From Dillenia suffruticosa (taxonomy: Eukaryota > Streptophyta > Magnoliopsida > Dilleniales > Dilleniaceae): a DNA stretch of 64,000 nt. Below the pieces are notes generated by a model. That model saw nothing but the letters and a program-made list of their open reading frames with translations, did no database searches and was not told the DNA's origin. The stretch covers positions 13,623,001 through 13,687,000 of the forward strand of contig JAVTVX010000024.1 in NCBI GenBank assembly GCA_033439265.1. The letters are read 5' to 3'. This document shows, piece after piece, positions 1-11,294 of this stretch; within the stretch, counting starts at the first letter, position 1; each line of letters starts with the position of its first letter. Made by a program: the position numbers and the translations under genes.

Positions 1-69
1 AATATCATTACATTATTTAAATTAATAATATTAATAATTTAAATTAATAAATTCATTTTATTATATTAC

Positions 70-380
70 CAGGCGCCGGCCCATGCTACTGCGTAGCCAG
101 GCGCACGCCTCGCATGGAAGCATAGGCGCGCACACGAGCGGGATGGTGCCCATGCATGCATGGACGGGCGCCAGCCCATGCCACTACTTAGGCAGGGGGC
201 TCCCGGGCGGGCGCCAGCACTTGCACACACGGGTGCCCACCCTTCATGGAAGCATAGGCGCGCACAGGAGCGGGAGGGCGCCCGCGCATGCATGCACGTG
301 TGCCAGCCCATGCCATTGCTCAGGTAGGTGCGCGCCCTGGCTGGCGCCAGCGCATGCACACACGGCCACCCGCGCTTCAT
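70..380. repeat. GC-rich island made of about 132-bp tandem units
   Basis: A sharply GC-rich block sits in DNA that is otherwise very AT-rich. The phrase CATGGAAGCATAGGCGCGCAC occurs at 113 and again at 245, giving a period of 132 bases and a little over two units. GCATGC, GGCGCC and GCGCGC palindromes are frequent. Open frames exist on both strands only because the block is repetitive and stop-poor. I do not read them as genes. Confidence 0.75.
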
Positions 381-781
381 CTCTTCTTTATCAAAATTTC
401 ATCTTTTTTTTTTTATCAAAAAGTGCTATTCAAATAAATAGATGGAGCAATAAAAAAATTAAATAAAAGAAATAAATATGAGAATATTTTTGGCGTGTTA
501 TTAATTTGGTGCTAACAAAACAGGAAAAAAAAGAAATTTGTTTAAATTGGTATTAAAATAGAAAATTATTTTTGCCATGAAAATTTTTTTTGTGGAGTTA
601 TCATTAAATTAAATAGGTAAATCTTGTAAATTAAGTGAGTATAGGGTTTTAGGTTTTTTTATTTATTTATATAAAATTATATAATATTGATAATTATATA
701 AATTATTAATTTAATATCATTACATTATTTAAACTAATAATATTAATAATTTAAATTAATAAATTCATTTTATTATATTAT

Positions 782-960
782 TCAAGGAGCCTGGCACCGG
801 CCCATGCCACTGCGCAGCAAGGCGCGCAACTCGCATGAAAGCGTAGGTGCTCACAGGAGCGGAAGGGCGCCAGCGCATGCACGCACGGGCGCCGGCCCAT
901 GCCACTGCTCATGCAGGCGTGCCCGGGCGGGCGCCAGCACATGTATACACAGGCGTTCAT
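782..960. repeat. Second GC-rich island, related to 70-380
   Basis: This is one unit and a part of the same 132-bp repeat, carrying the phrases CGGCCCATGCCACTGC and CGGGCGGGCGCCAGCAC. It lies inside the second copy of the 712-bp duplication. It is shorter than the first island, so copy number differs between the duplicates. Confidence 0.7.
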
Positions 961-985
961 TTCTTCTTTATCAAAAAATCATCTA

Positions 986-2049
986 ATCTTTTTTATGAAA
1001 AAGTGCGAAGGGATTCGAACAGAAGACATGTCAACGTGTGTGATAACATTTTTTTTTCTTTTCTTTCTTCCTCCTCAATATCATTTTTTTCCCCTTCCTA
1101 CTTATCTGACTCTCATCTCAATTTTGGGTTTTTTTTTCCTTTCTCATTGAAATTTTATATATATTCAAACCAATATATTTGAATAATAATTATATTGAAT
1201 GATATGAATGAATTATAATTAATTAATATTATATATTTTTAACGATAAATATTTTGTGATTAAATATATAGATTTTTTAAATTATTAATATATTATAATT
1301 TAAACTAATATTGATAATTATAATTTTATATTATCACACTAAGATTCACTCATCCACTAATTCATCCAACATATATAAGGATTGTGTTGTCTAAATTGGT
1401 ATCGATATATTATTATGTTATTGAAAAATTCTAAATTTTTTGTAAAATTTTTATACCATCAATTGAGGAAAGTAGGATATATCACTAACTAATTAAATGG
1501 TTACAATAATATTTTTCAAAACATATACTGTCATTTTTACAAACAAAATTTTAAAACTCACGTGGTTTTTCATTACATAATTTTTCTTTTTTTTCATTAT
1601 ACACTTGTTATGTTTCATTTCCATGAATATCATCATTATTATTATAAATTTATTATAAATTTATAGTATATTACTACACTTGTTATAAGTTTACTATTAA
1701 ATAAAAGAAATGATGTTTTTTGATTTTTAATTTTCAAACTATTAAATCATAAATCTTTTCAAAAATTTCTATTATATATTTTAAAATTTTAAAAAATGTA
1801 TATAAGTTAATATTAAATTAATATAAATAATTAAAATATTTTATAAAATTATTTAATGTATATAAGTAATGTATGTTAATAAATATTAAATAAATATATA
1901 TTAATAAAAAATAGAAATCAATATAATGATGGTGGATTCCACACCTTCAATGATGGATTACAACTATGATCGATAGAACTTTACTTTTTTTAGGGTGGTA
2001 ATTGTATGTGCCGACTATATATTATAAACTTATTATCATCGTAGAAAGT
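986..2049. other. AT-rich stretch without recognisable genes
   Basis: The stretch holds long A/T runs, a short CT-rich patch around 1050-1145 and no reading frame with recognisable protein character. It is probably internal spacer of the CACTA-type element. Confidence 0.6.
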
Positions 2050-2560
2050 TAGTTGCCCTACTTACTATCTACTTACCACGACTATATTACAAACTTATCG
2101 TTAACTTATCACTATATAAACTTACTTATCCACTTATCAACTACTTATCATTTATTTACCATCTACTTACTACGACTATATATCACAAATTTATCACTAA
2201 TTTATCACTATATAAATTTACTCACTTACCATCTACTTATGACTAACTTACTACTATATAAACTTACTTATCCACTTACATCTACTTGCCATCTAATCTT
2301 ACTTACCCACTTATTATCTACTTACCACTTACTTACCACTAAGTTACCACTATATAAACTTACTTATCCACTTACTTTTTACTTATCATCTACTTACCAT
2401 CTACTTATCACAACTATATATCACAAACTTATCACTAATTTATCACTATATAAACTTACTTACCCACTTTTATCGTTTACCTACCTACTGTTACTTATCA
2501 TTATCACCTATTTACTAAATTACCACTATCATAAATTTACCACAACTTATTATCTAGACT
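2050..2560 (+). repeat. Minisatellite of ACTTACCATCT-like units with TATATAAACTTACTTA
   Basis: A low-complexity array is built from short ACTTAYCA-type words. A larger unit containing CACTATATAAACTTACTTA recurs near 2107, 2203, 2250, 2346 and 2444, with spacings of about 45 or 96-98 bases. The reading frame across it gives a protein of repeated Y-H-L-T-N words, which is what a translated minisatellite looks like. I reject it as a gene. Confidence 0.8.
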
Positions 2561-2819
2561 ATTTTCAAATATAAAGGATATATGATACAAAAATATAATA
2601 ATATTAGATTTTTAGAGTATAAATAGAATTTATACAAATGATTTGTTGATTTGTTCTAATAGCGAGAATTGAATATAGTTTTAAAAGATGGTAGAATTTA
2701 TGTGTTACTACATATATAAAATCTGTGAAAACGGTACTGTTAAGTAGATAATAAAAAAGATTTATATTGAGACTGTTTTTAAACCGTGCTAAAAAAAACT
2801 ATTACATTTACTTACCATA

Positions 2820-3036
2820 ATTTTTAACCATCGTAATTGAATATTGCTTTACGGACGGTGTCGATAGTTTTATCGACGGTTGATAAACTTTTCTTCACGG
2901 ACATTTTAGTCGGTTAGGAAAAACCTATATTTTCAGACGGTTTTAACATAAGGTGTCTCTATAAATCATAAAAACTGTCACTAAAAATTGCCGTCGTTAA
3001 AAATTGCAGTCAGTACAGCACTTTAATTTTGTAGTG
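2820..3036 (-). repeat. CACTA terminal and subterminal region
   Basis: The end at 3032-3036 is TAGTG. On the minus strand it reads CACTACAAAATTAAAG. Inward lie repeated short motifs: GACGG near 2855, 2874 and 2936, CGTCG near 2993, and a palindromic TCGATAGTTTTATCGA. This is the usual build of CACTA ends, where transposase-binding repeats lie just inside the terminus. The opposite end is outside the window or lost. Confidence 0.6.
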
Positions 3037-3606
3037 ACATATTGTAGCAGTACAGAAGAAAGATAGTGCATTACGGTGAAAGAATTTCTAGGCAAGTACT
3101 ATGTAATGGACAAATTTTATAAATTACTAATCAGTAATCTTTTAATGTTTTGCTCCAATTCAAATACATAAAAATGGAAGCTAGGTTTTTGTGTTAAGAA
3201 AATTAAAGAACCGAGAGAAGTCAATAAGTGGGAAAAAGGAAAATTAGATAGTTAAGAATTTGGAAAAATATTGTGTAACATGCAAGTTTTGTAATTCTTA
3301 TACATATAGGAGGATGTGTTAGGGTTTTGTGTGGCTCATTAGAGTTTATCGGTAAAGCCGCAAAAGTAAAAAAAAAAGACAGAAAGTGGAAAAGTCAAAA
3401 AAAAAAAAAAAAACAAAACCTACTTTCTCTCTCTCTCTCCCCTCCCCCACTATCTCTTTTCTCTTCCCTTCCCCAAGACCCCTCTGTTCTCTCCCGTTCC
3501 CTCTTCTCGAGTTTTGTTCTGAATTAACCTCAAAAATAAAAAAAATTTTTAAAACAATACCCTTCAAAAAATATTTCCAAATCCAACACACTCACAGTCA
3601 CGACAT
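3037..3606. other. Flank between CACTA end and Tekay element; no gene
   Basis: An AT-rich stretch leads into a poly-A run (about 3397-3412) and a CT-rich tract (3423-3508). I see no convincing gene. The last part (3509-3606) is one arm of an imperfect hairpin described separately. Confidence 0.6.
3509..3606 (+). repeat. Left arm of imperfect inverted repeat split by the Tekay element
   Basis: GAGTTTTGTTC, CTCAAAAATAAAAAAA and CTTCAAAAAATATTTCC occur here in order. Their reverse complements occur in mirrored order at 13565-13652, on the far side of the retrotransposon. Before the insertion the two arms were adjacent and formed a foldback of roughly 90-base arms around a short centre. Confidence 0.75.
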
Positions 3607-3611
3607 GAGAC
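3607..3611 (+). repeat. Target-site duplication GAGAC (left)
   Basis: GAGAC directly precedes the TGTAACACC start of the 5' LTR and matches the five bases after the 3' LTR at 13523-13527. Confidence 0.9.
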
Positions 3612-3700
3612 TGTAACACCATAAAAAAAAAAAAAACTATTTCGGGATTGGGGCTAAAAAGCCCCAATCTCTCTTTTTCCCTCTCTCCCAATCTCTTCTT

Positions 3701-3738
<38 letters not shown>

Positions 3739-5815
3739 CCTCTTTCCCTCGGTCTCACACTCTCTCTCTACCTCTCGCTGCTCTCTCTCTATCCCTCCGT
3801 CGCTCTCTCCTCCTCCCACGAGCGCACACCACCGCGCTCGGCAGTGGCTCCCCTCTCCCCTCTCCCCAGCGCGAGCCAGCGCCAGCACGAGCGCGAGTGC
3901 GTTCCAGCACGCGATCCGGCTAGCGAGCGCGAGCCTTAGCCCGCGAGGCCCACCAGGCCCGTAGACCCAGCAGCCCGCAAGCCCACCAGGCCGCAGACCA
4001 GTAGCCCGCAGGCCCAGCAGCCCACAATACCCAGGCCCACAATCCCACAAGCCCATTGAGGCCCGCGACCCACTGAAGCCCACTACGGCCCGCGGCTTGT
4101 AGCGCGAGACGGCCTGTGACAGTCCGCGAGTCCCTACGTAGGTTTTAGACCAACCGACGGGCGAACAAAAGCTAGATCTGATATCTGAGGAACCCTAGGT
4201 GAGAGAAATGCACCCACTTCAAAGTTTGAATAAATTTTGTTGATAAAATCCCTTTTTAGGGTTTTATTTGATATAAAATTTGATGGTTTGATTAGGTTTG
4301 TCTTTTGGAGAGTCGTTGAAAAATAGGGAGGGACCACCCTCTCTAGATATGTGAGTGGAACTCTAATCTCTTGCGTAAAATAGTAAAACGTGTTTTCTGC
4401 CGTGTTTTCGATAAAACATGTTTTGATATGCATTCGTTTGACGTATGATGTTAAATTTAAAATCTGTTTTGTGATTATTAGAGTGTCTCGAATTATATTT
4501 ACAATGACTATGCATCCATGGTTTGAAATGAAACAATAATTGTGCTATTACTTGAAAATGTATAAATTTCATTTTATACCGTTGCATTGAATTGCTGTTT
4601 TGAAATGACTTGATGAGACGTATTGGCACGCAAATTTAAAATGTTTTTGATGAACTACGTGGGTTGGATGCCCACTAGTTATACGATGATGTGATGATAC
4701 TTGTGGGACGTTGTGCCCTTTGTGATACTATGATGATTCCGTAGCTACGAAGGGTGTTTGTAGAGGCACGGGTTGCCCGGATACGCTTCTGCAGGAGATA
4801 TCCGCAAACGTCATTTATTCTAAAAGCTATAGGCACGGTCGGTTGAACCCACGTAAGGGGAGGACGTGTGTGATGCCACCGTCTAGCACCGGGCAGGGTC
4901 CTATACACGTTGATAAGTTGGCCCCAGCGAACTCATGGCCAACGTCGGGGTAGAGAGCGTTTTAAAGTCTATGCATAATAAAACCCCCGATGCGCTTGTC
5001 TTTGGTCTTGGTTGACCTTTGCCAGGATTATTTTTGGCTCGCTCTGATGTTATTTGATTTTAAATGGATGCATACATGCTTGTTATCATGTGATTGATTT
5101 AAATGATTTTAAATTGCTAAACATATCATGTTTTGATACGAAATGTAAATCCTTGTTTCGAATGTTGTTATTTGACACTCCAATGGTTCACCCATACTAT
5201 TTATACTTGATATTACCCCCTTCACTCACTGAGTATTTTCCCATGATATTCACCCCTCTCTTTTCCCTCCTCAGACAGGTTTATTGTGATAGAGCAATGT
5301 TACAGGCTTTAGAGCGGATTTGGTGTTCCCGATGGCGAGATTTACTTCTAATTTAGTTTTGACCCTGCGAGATCTTGACATTGAGGTCCGTAGTTGGCCG
5401 TGTACTTTTTTTGGGATGACTGTGTAATTTAACTCTCATATTTCATTTGCATTGAGGTGATTGTACATATCTAAATGTTACTTGGGAAAATTATTGTATA
5501 TAAGATAAAAGTTAGATCCGCTCGGTATAGCGGCTGCTCATGCTTTAGTTGGGCATGATAGTAGAGGTCTATGGCTAGGACTGCTAAAAACTTATAGCCT
5601 TGCGTTGTTCTGGATGCTGGCGATGGTGTTTGTTGATTTTGGAGAGGCCGGGATGACCATTTATTTAAATTACAGGTTGATTTTGATTATACATGTTTAA
5701 TTGTACATGGAAAACCTCCAATTTATGGGGAGGTTCTGCTCGATCTTCTGTAAAAATACAGCCGGCATCCAAGGGCAACGGATGGCTATTCACGATCTCG
5801 GTTTGAGGTGTGACA
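3612..5815 (+). repeat. Tekay-type 5' LTR
   Basis: The LTR starts TGTAACACCATAAAAA and ends GAGGTGTGACA. It contains a CT-rich tract (3690-3800), a GC-rich part with GCGAGC words (3830-4110) and a conserved module (about 4735-5000) also found in the two 3.9-kb LTRs further right. Its length is 2204 bases, shorter than the 3' partner. Confidence 0.92.
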
Positions 5816-5822
5816 GTTCTAT

Positions 5823-5833
5823 TGGTATCAGAG
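5823..5833 (+). other. Primer binding site, initiator tRNA-Met type
   Basis: TGGTATCAGAG lies seven bases after the 5' LTR. It is the usual plant retrotransposon primer site for initiator Met tRNA. Confidence 0.85.
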
Positions 5834-6107
5834 AGTTTAGGTTTGAGAAAAGATAAAAGTCTTCCCAAGTATACGAAAAGTTCTCAATGCATTAGAGAGT
5901 TTCATACAGTTATTTAAAGTCCCGTACTTGACCATAGGCATATAAGTTTGTCTATTTTATGGAGTTGATACATAACGTATCTAACTCATTACTTCGCTTT
6001 TGAATATTTTAAATCATAGTTCATTTATTTTTAGGGGGTTAGTTACGGAACAACTAACCCTAATTCTTGATTTCTATCTACTAACAATATATTTTTTTCA
6101 CAGAATT

Positions 6108-7550
6108 ATGCTACCTAGACGTGGTAGGAGAGGTGCTAGATTTGCCTCACTTGAGGGTCTTACAGTGCCTGATACACCTAGGGCACCTGAGGCACCATGA
6201 GTACCAGAGGTTGCTTCCTCTACTCGAGTACGCTCACCAGTGCCACCCCCAGCACCTCTACCGGCTGCTACAGCCGAGATTCCTCCACCACCACTCGATG
6301 CCTTGAGACAGTGGCAGGAGTGGTGCAGTAGATATGGGGTGCAGATGTCACCACCTCCACTACAGACTCCAGTGACCGCACCTGCAGCCATACCTGCTCC
6401 TTCGGCACCGATTCCTCCTTCGGTGGCCAACCCTTCCGTTTCTACTCCGATCGATGAGACATCGGCTACTTTGAGGCTCATCCACGAGCTTACTCAGTTG
6501 GTGAAAGAGTCTCGACAGCTCGTAAGCACAAACTTTTCAGGATCCAATGATGCAATAGTGGCGAAACATTGGATTAACAGGATTCGTAGGATCCTTACGG
6601 ATTTGGGGTTGTCAAAGGAGCTCAGATTGAGAGTTGCTGAGAGACTCCTCAACGGAGATGCCCTCTCGTGGTGGGAGGCTATCCGTGACAGTGCTACACA
6701 GACCCTACGGTGGGAGGACTTTCTACGAGAGTTCAACCGCAGGTACTTTACCCCGTTCCAGCAGGACCGGATGAGGACGGAGTACCTGTACTTACGTCAG
6801 GGGATGAGGTCAGTTTCAGAGTACGAGGTTGAGCTTAGACGACTAGCGGCCTTTGTCCCCGACATGGCTACACCAGCTCAGTTGAGGTTCAAGTTTGAAG
6901 ATGGCCTCCAACTGAGCATCAGGAAATATATAATGGTGACTCTCTCTTTTACACTATCAGAGGTGATTGATTCAACGTATCGGGCAGAGGAGATCATCCG
7001 AGCGGAGGCTAGACAGAGGGAGAGTCACTAGAAGAGGAAGACTGGATCATAGAGTGGACAGTCTTCGAAGAGGGGTAAAGGTTCTGGATATCGCGGAGGT
7101 TCTTCTAGCTTTAGACCAGCAGCACCGGGACAGGGACCTCGACCACAGGGTTTTGGGACACCAGCCCCTAGTGTCTCTACGCAGTTTACTACACAGAGAC
7201 CGCCCTTCTGCCGTAGAAGTAGCAGCCACCATGCCTTTGGGGCATGTAGAGTATCAGTTACTTGCCTCCAGTGTGGGAAGCAAGGTTACGTTAGGAGTGT
7301 CTGCCTCGATTTAGGTCAAGGAGGATCGATTTTGCAGAGTCGTACTGGTACGTCTGGCACAGGCCAGCAGGGGGCACCTGCGCACTCAGCTCTTACCGCT
7401 CCCCGAACTACAGCCGGGAGTAATACAGTGCCAGGATTGTCGCGACAGCAGCCTAGGGCCCAGGCTTATGTGTTTGCGATGACACAGGAGGATGTACAGG
7501 CAAACCCTGATGTTATTATGGGTAATCCTCCCGCAGACTCCTCAGTGTAG
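6108..7550 (+). pseudogene. Tekay-type gag region
   Basis: This is the structural Gag region. It begins at an ATG that gives an MLPRRGRRG start typical of Tekay/Del Gag, followed by a proline/alanine-rich stretch. The central capsid-like domain has the Gag landmarks AKHWINRIRRIL, ALSWWEAI and the F-x-x-F/Y-x-x-R-Y-F type motif around 6720-6760. Family Gag proteins form the particle that packages the element RNA. The region is part of a broken polyprotein and is given only as a domain block. Confidence 0.85.
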
Positions 7551-7719
7551 TACTTTTGTGTACTTTCTGTATGAGTTTATTGTATATCATGATGTCGATG
7601 TATAGTTTTGACTAGTTAAAGCTTTAGAAGCTTAACTAGTTTGATATATATATATATATATTCGTTCACTTTTTCTTCGCATTTTAAATGCTGTTGATCT
7701 TTTTCTTACTTTTAGGTAC

Positions 7720-8110
7720 CATGCGAATATTCGGTATCGATGCCCGTATTCTCATAGATACTGGGTCAAATTTTTCCTATGTGAGCGATACGTTTGCTTG
7801 TCATTCTGATAGACTTCTCTCGCCGTTTGATGCGGAGATTCTGGTAGTCACTCCTCTTGACAAGCATATCATTCGAGATACAGTATATAGGGGCTGTGAG
7901 GTCAGAATTGGGGAGACAGTATTAGAGGCAGATCTGATTCTGCTCCCTATCACGGATTTCGATGTCATCCTAAGGATGGATTGGTTGAGTATACACCGGG
8001 CTTCCGTGGATTGTTTCACGAAGGAGGTTGAGTTTAGGAGGTCCGAGCAGCCACCGTTAGTATTCCGGGGTGAGAGACGAGTGTTACGCCGCAGTATTAT
8101 CTCTGTTATA
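7720..8110 (+). pseudogene. Tekay-type aspartic protease region
   Basis: The retroviral-type aspartic protease signature [13 protein letters not shown] is visible near 7750-7790. It is followed by the second conserved strand [13 protein letters not shown] near 7950-7990. In the family this protease cleaves the Gag-Pol polyprotein. The region lies between gag and reverse transcriptase as expected. Fossil domain block. Confidence 0.85.
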
Positions 8111-8269
8111 AAGGCTAGACACTTGGTACGCCATGGTTGTGCGGCCTATCTGGCTTATGTTGTTGACACCACCGTTGAGGGACCGAGGCTTGAAGAAGTC
8201 CCTGTGGTGCAAGAATTTTTAGATGTGTTCCTCGAGGAGCTTCCTGGATTACCACAAGTTCGGGAGTTC

Positions 8270-8950
8270 GATTTCGAGATTGATCTAGTACCGGGGACCA
8301 ATCCTATTTCTATTCCGCCATACAGAATGGCGCCTACTGAACTGAGAGAGCTTAAAACTCAGTTACAGGAACTTCTGGACAAGGGGTTTATTCGCCCGAG
8401 CACCTCACCTTGGGGCACTCCGGTGCTATTTGTAAAGAAAAAAGATAGTACATTTCGGTTTTGTGTGGACTACAGGCAGTTGAACAAAGCCACCATCAAA
8501 AACAGATATCCCCTACCACGTATCGATGACTTGTTTGATCAGCTGTAGGGAGCCAAGGTTTTCTCTAAGATTGATCTCCGTTCGGGTTATCATCAGTTGA
8601 GAATTCGGGCCGAAAATGTGCCCAAGATAGCTTTTCGCACCCGATACGGCCATTACGAGTTTTTAGTCATGCCATTTGGGCTAATTAATGCCCCAGCTAC
8701 TTTCATGGATTTGATGAATCGAGTTTTTCACGACTACTTGGATCTGTTCGTCATCGTATTCATCGATGACATCTTGATATATTCACGGAGTGATGAAGAT
8801 CATGTTGAGTACCTTCGGGTGGTATTACAGATACTCTGTGAGAAGCAACTATATGCCAAATTCTCGAAATGTGAGTTTTAGCTTAGACAAATTGGGTTCT
8901 TGGGGCACATTGTTTCCGCGGAGGGTATTTATGTTGATCCGTAGAAGGTT
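8270..8950 (+). pseudogene. Tekay-type reverse transcriptase region
   Basis: The Ty3/Gypsy reverse transcriptase landmarks appear in order: [45 protein letters not shown] and the catalytic [10 protein letters not shown]. The F-I-D-D form of the catalytic motif is normal for Gypsy elements. The region copies element RNA into DNA in active relatives. Fossil domain block. Confidence 0.9.
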
Positions 8951-8959
8951 GAGGCTACA

Positions 8960-9540
8960 GTGAAGTGGGAGCAGCCACAAACAGTTACCGAGATTCGTAG
9001 TTTTCTCAGTTTGGCCAGGTATTATCGTAGATTTGTAGAGGGATTCTCCCGTATAGCTGCTCTGTTGTCGAGATTGACCCAGAAGGGGGTCAAGTTTGTT
9101 TGGGATGATCGTTGTGAGGCGAGCTTCCGGGAGCTCAAACAACGGTTGACATCCGCTCCTATTTTAGCCCTTCCCACTAGTAGTCAGGAGTATACAGTGT
9201 ACAGTGATGCTAACCGATAGGGATTGGGTTGTGTTTTAATGCAGGATGGTCGGATTATTGCATATGCCTCGCGACAGCTGAAGAAACACGATATTAATTA
9301 CCCGACACATGATTTGGAGTTGGCAGCCATAGTCTTCGCATTGAAGATATGGCGGCATTATCTTTATGGGCTGACTTGCAGGGTATTTACATATCACAGG
9401 AGTTTGAAATATATATTTACCCAAAAGGAGCTGAATTTGAGACAGAGGAGATGGTTAGAACTCCTCAAAGATTATGACCTCATTATTAACTACCATCCGG
9501 GCAAGGCGAATGTTGTAGCAGATGCCTTGAGTCGAAAGTC
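8960..9540 (+). pseudogene. Tekay-type RNase H region
   Basis: The stretch follows reverse transcriptase through the connection motif (RSFLSLARYYRRFVEGFS) into RNase H. RNase H landmarks are [25 protein letters not shown], and the tail [16 protein letters not shown]. It degrades the RNA strand of the hybrid in working relatives. Fossil domain block. Confidence 0.88.
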
Positions 9541-9769
9541 AGCATCATTCTCACAGTCGACAGAGAAAGCCTACCTTTCTTGTTTAGTAGGACTTCGAGC
9601 CTTAGGAGTCAGTTTGACTAACGATGATCAGGGAGGCTTACTAGCCAGATTTGAGGTCAGGCCGACTTTGTTCGACCGTATCAGAGAGCTCTAGAGTACA
9701 TATAAGGAGATTCAAAGTTTTGCAGATAGAGTCCGCAGAGCTAAGGGCAGAAACTTCAGAGTCCGTGAT

Positions 9770-10690
9770 GATGGACTCATGGTATTTAGAGACAGAGTGT
9801 GTGTCCCGGCCGATAGTGATCTTCGACGTGCTATCCTTGAGGAAGCACATTCTTCTGCATATGCTATGCATCCCGGGGGTACGAAGATGTACCGGACCAT
9901 CAGCGGTAGCTATTGGTGGTCAGGCATGAAGAGGGATATAGTAGAATTTGTGGCACGATGCTTGGTGTGCCAGCAGGTGAAGGCCGAGCATCAACGTCCA
10001 GCGGGCACACTACAGCCTCTTCCCATTCCTAAGTGGAAATGGGAGCATATTACTATGGACTTCGTGATGGGGTTGCCGCAGACTTCTTCACGGCATGATG
10101 CGATTTGGGTGATTGTCGATCGACTCACCAAATCTGCACATTTTATCCCTATCCGCGATGACTATTCCTTAGAGGCGTTGGCACATTTCTACATTGATAC
10201 CATAGTTCGGCTTCACGGGGTACCTGTGTCGATTGTTTCAGATAGGGACCCCAGGTTCACATCTAGGTTTTAACCCAAGTTACAGGAGGCATTGGGAACT
10301 AGATTGAATTTCAGTACAGCATATCATCCTCAGACGGACGGCCAGTCTGAGAGGACCATTCAGACCCTTGAGGACATGCTGAGGGCATGTGTGATAGATT
10401 TTCGGGATAGTTGGGATCGGCACCTTCCACTGGTCGAATTCTCATATAATAACAGTTATGAAGCCAGTATAGGGATGCCCCCATATGAGGCACTATATGG
10501 TAGGAAGTGCCGCACCCCGATATGCTGGGATGAGGTCGGAGAGCGATGTCTCAGCAGCGTTGAGTTGATTGAACAATTAAAGGATAAAGTTAAGGTTATC
10601 CGTGAGCGGATGAAAGCCGCCCAGGATAAACAGAAGACGTATGCTGATCGTAGGCGGCGACCTCTTGAGTTTGCTACGGGAGATATGGTT
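9770..10690 (+). pseudogene. Tekay-type integrase region
   Basis: The N-terminal zinc-binding HHCC region is visible (HSSAYAMHPG ... CLVCQQVKAEH). The catalytic core follows, with MDFVMGLP, VDRLTKSAHFIP, VSDRDPRFTS and YHPQTDGQSER. The core holds the aspartates expected of the DDE fold. In the family it inserts the DNA copy into the host genome. Fossil domain block. Confidence 0.9.
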
Positions 10691-10699
10691 TTCTTGAGA

Positions 10700-11098
10700 A
10701 TATCTCCTTGGAAGGGAGTTATACGGTTCAGGCAGCAGGGCAAGTTGAGCCCCAGATATATTGGGCCCTTCCGTATCCTTGAGAGGGTCGGGAGTGTGGC
10801 ATATAGATTGGAGCTGCCAGATGAACTATCCCGTATTCACGACGTATTCCATATCTCAGTACTCAGGAAATACTTGACCGATCCTTTTCATGTACTTGAG
10901 TCTCCACCTCTTGAATTACGAGAGGACCTTAGTCTTCCAGTTCAGCCCGTGGCTAGTCTAGATCGATAAGTCAGGAAGTTGCGAAGTAAGGAAATTTCAT
11001 TACTCAAAGTTTTGTGGAGAAATGATCAGGTCAAGGAGGAGACCTGGGAGCCCGAGGAGGCCATGAGGAGTCAGTACCCCCATTTATTTGCAATTTAG
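10700..11098 (+). pseudogene. Integrase C-terminus with chromodomain-like end
   Basis: The GPF/Y-type module (KLSPRYIGPFRILERVG) is followed by DVFHISVLRKY and a final ISLLKVLWRN...ETWEPEEAMRSQYPHLF-type motif, the degenerate chromodomain of Tekay/Del elements. Chromodomains steer chromovirus integration toward particular chromatin. The reading ends at 11096-11098, just before the polypurine tract. Confidence 0.82.
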
Positions 11099-11130
11099 TC
11101 TTCTTTTAGTTTCGAGGACGAAACTTGATT

Positions 11131-11146
11131 TTAGGGGGTTAGAAAA
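11131..11146 (+). other. Polypurine tract next to 3' LTR
   Basis: TTAGGGGGTTAGAAAA abuts the 3' LTR start at 11147, the place where plus-strand DNA priming occurs in this family. Confidence 0.75.
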
Positions 11147-11246
11147 TGTAACACCATAAAAAGCAAAAAAAAAAAACTATTTCGGGATTGGGGCTAAAAA
11201 GCCCCAATCTCTCTTTTTCCCTCTCTCCCAATCTCTTTTTTTTTTT

Positions 11247-11294
<48 letters not shown>

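Larger units (their letters stand above)
1..985 (+). repeat. 712-bp direct duplication (two copies, second partial)
   Basis: The sequence starting at base 1 (AATATCATTACATTATTTAA) recurs at 713 with the same AT-rich run followed by a GC-rich island. The offset is 712 bases. Copy 1 fills 1-712. Copy 2 is recognisable from 713 to about 985, where the TTTATCAAAA motif after the island also recurs. The same order of AT-rich and GC-rich blocks appears inverted at 62160-62960, so this is probably part of a CACTA-type element rather than host DNA. The link to a CACTA element is inference. Confidence 0.75.
1..3036. mobile_element. Probable CACTA-type element, right-hand end only
   Basis: The stretch ends at 3036 in TAGTG, which reads CACTACAAAATT on the minus strand, a form typical of CACTA (En/Spm) termini. 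Subterminal DNA from about 2820 carries short GACGG and CGTC motifs in both directions, as CACTA ends usually do. The 1-985 block matches, in inverted orientation, the region just upstream of the transposase at 63052. The element would therefore run left out of the window with its genes on the minus strand. No coding region for it is visible here, and the extent is inferred. Confidence 0.5.

Noticed and set aside
66-466. Open frames of 104 and 127 codons on both strands of the GC-rich island
   Set aside because: Stop-poor GC-rich tandem repeat read in several frames. The repeated peptide words follow the 132-bp DNA repeat.
1005-1035. tRNA-like GGGATTCGAAC word
   Set aside because: It resembles a T-arm box, but no cloverleaf arms or A box fit upstream.
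2053-2574. 173-codon open frame
   Set aside because: It is the translation of a minisatellite (repeated Y, H, L, T, N words) with no globular character.
4134-4629. Open frames repeated in both Tekay LTRs (also 11642-12326)
   Set aside because: They are LTR sequence read antisense. Duplication follows from the LTR pair and there is no protein signature.
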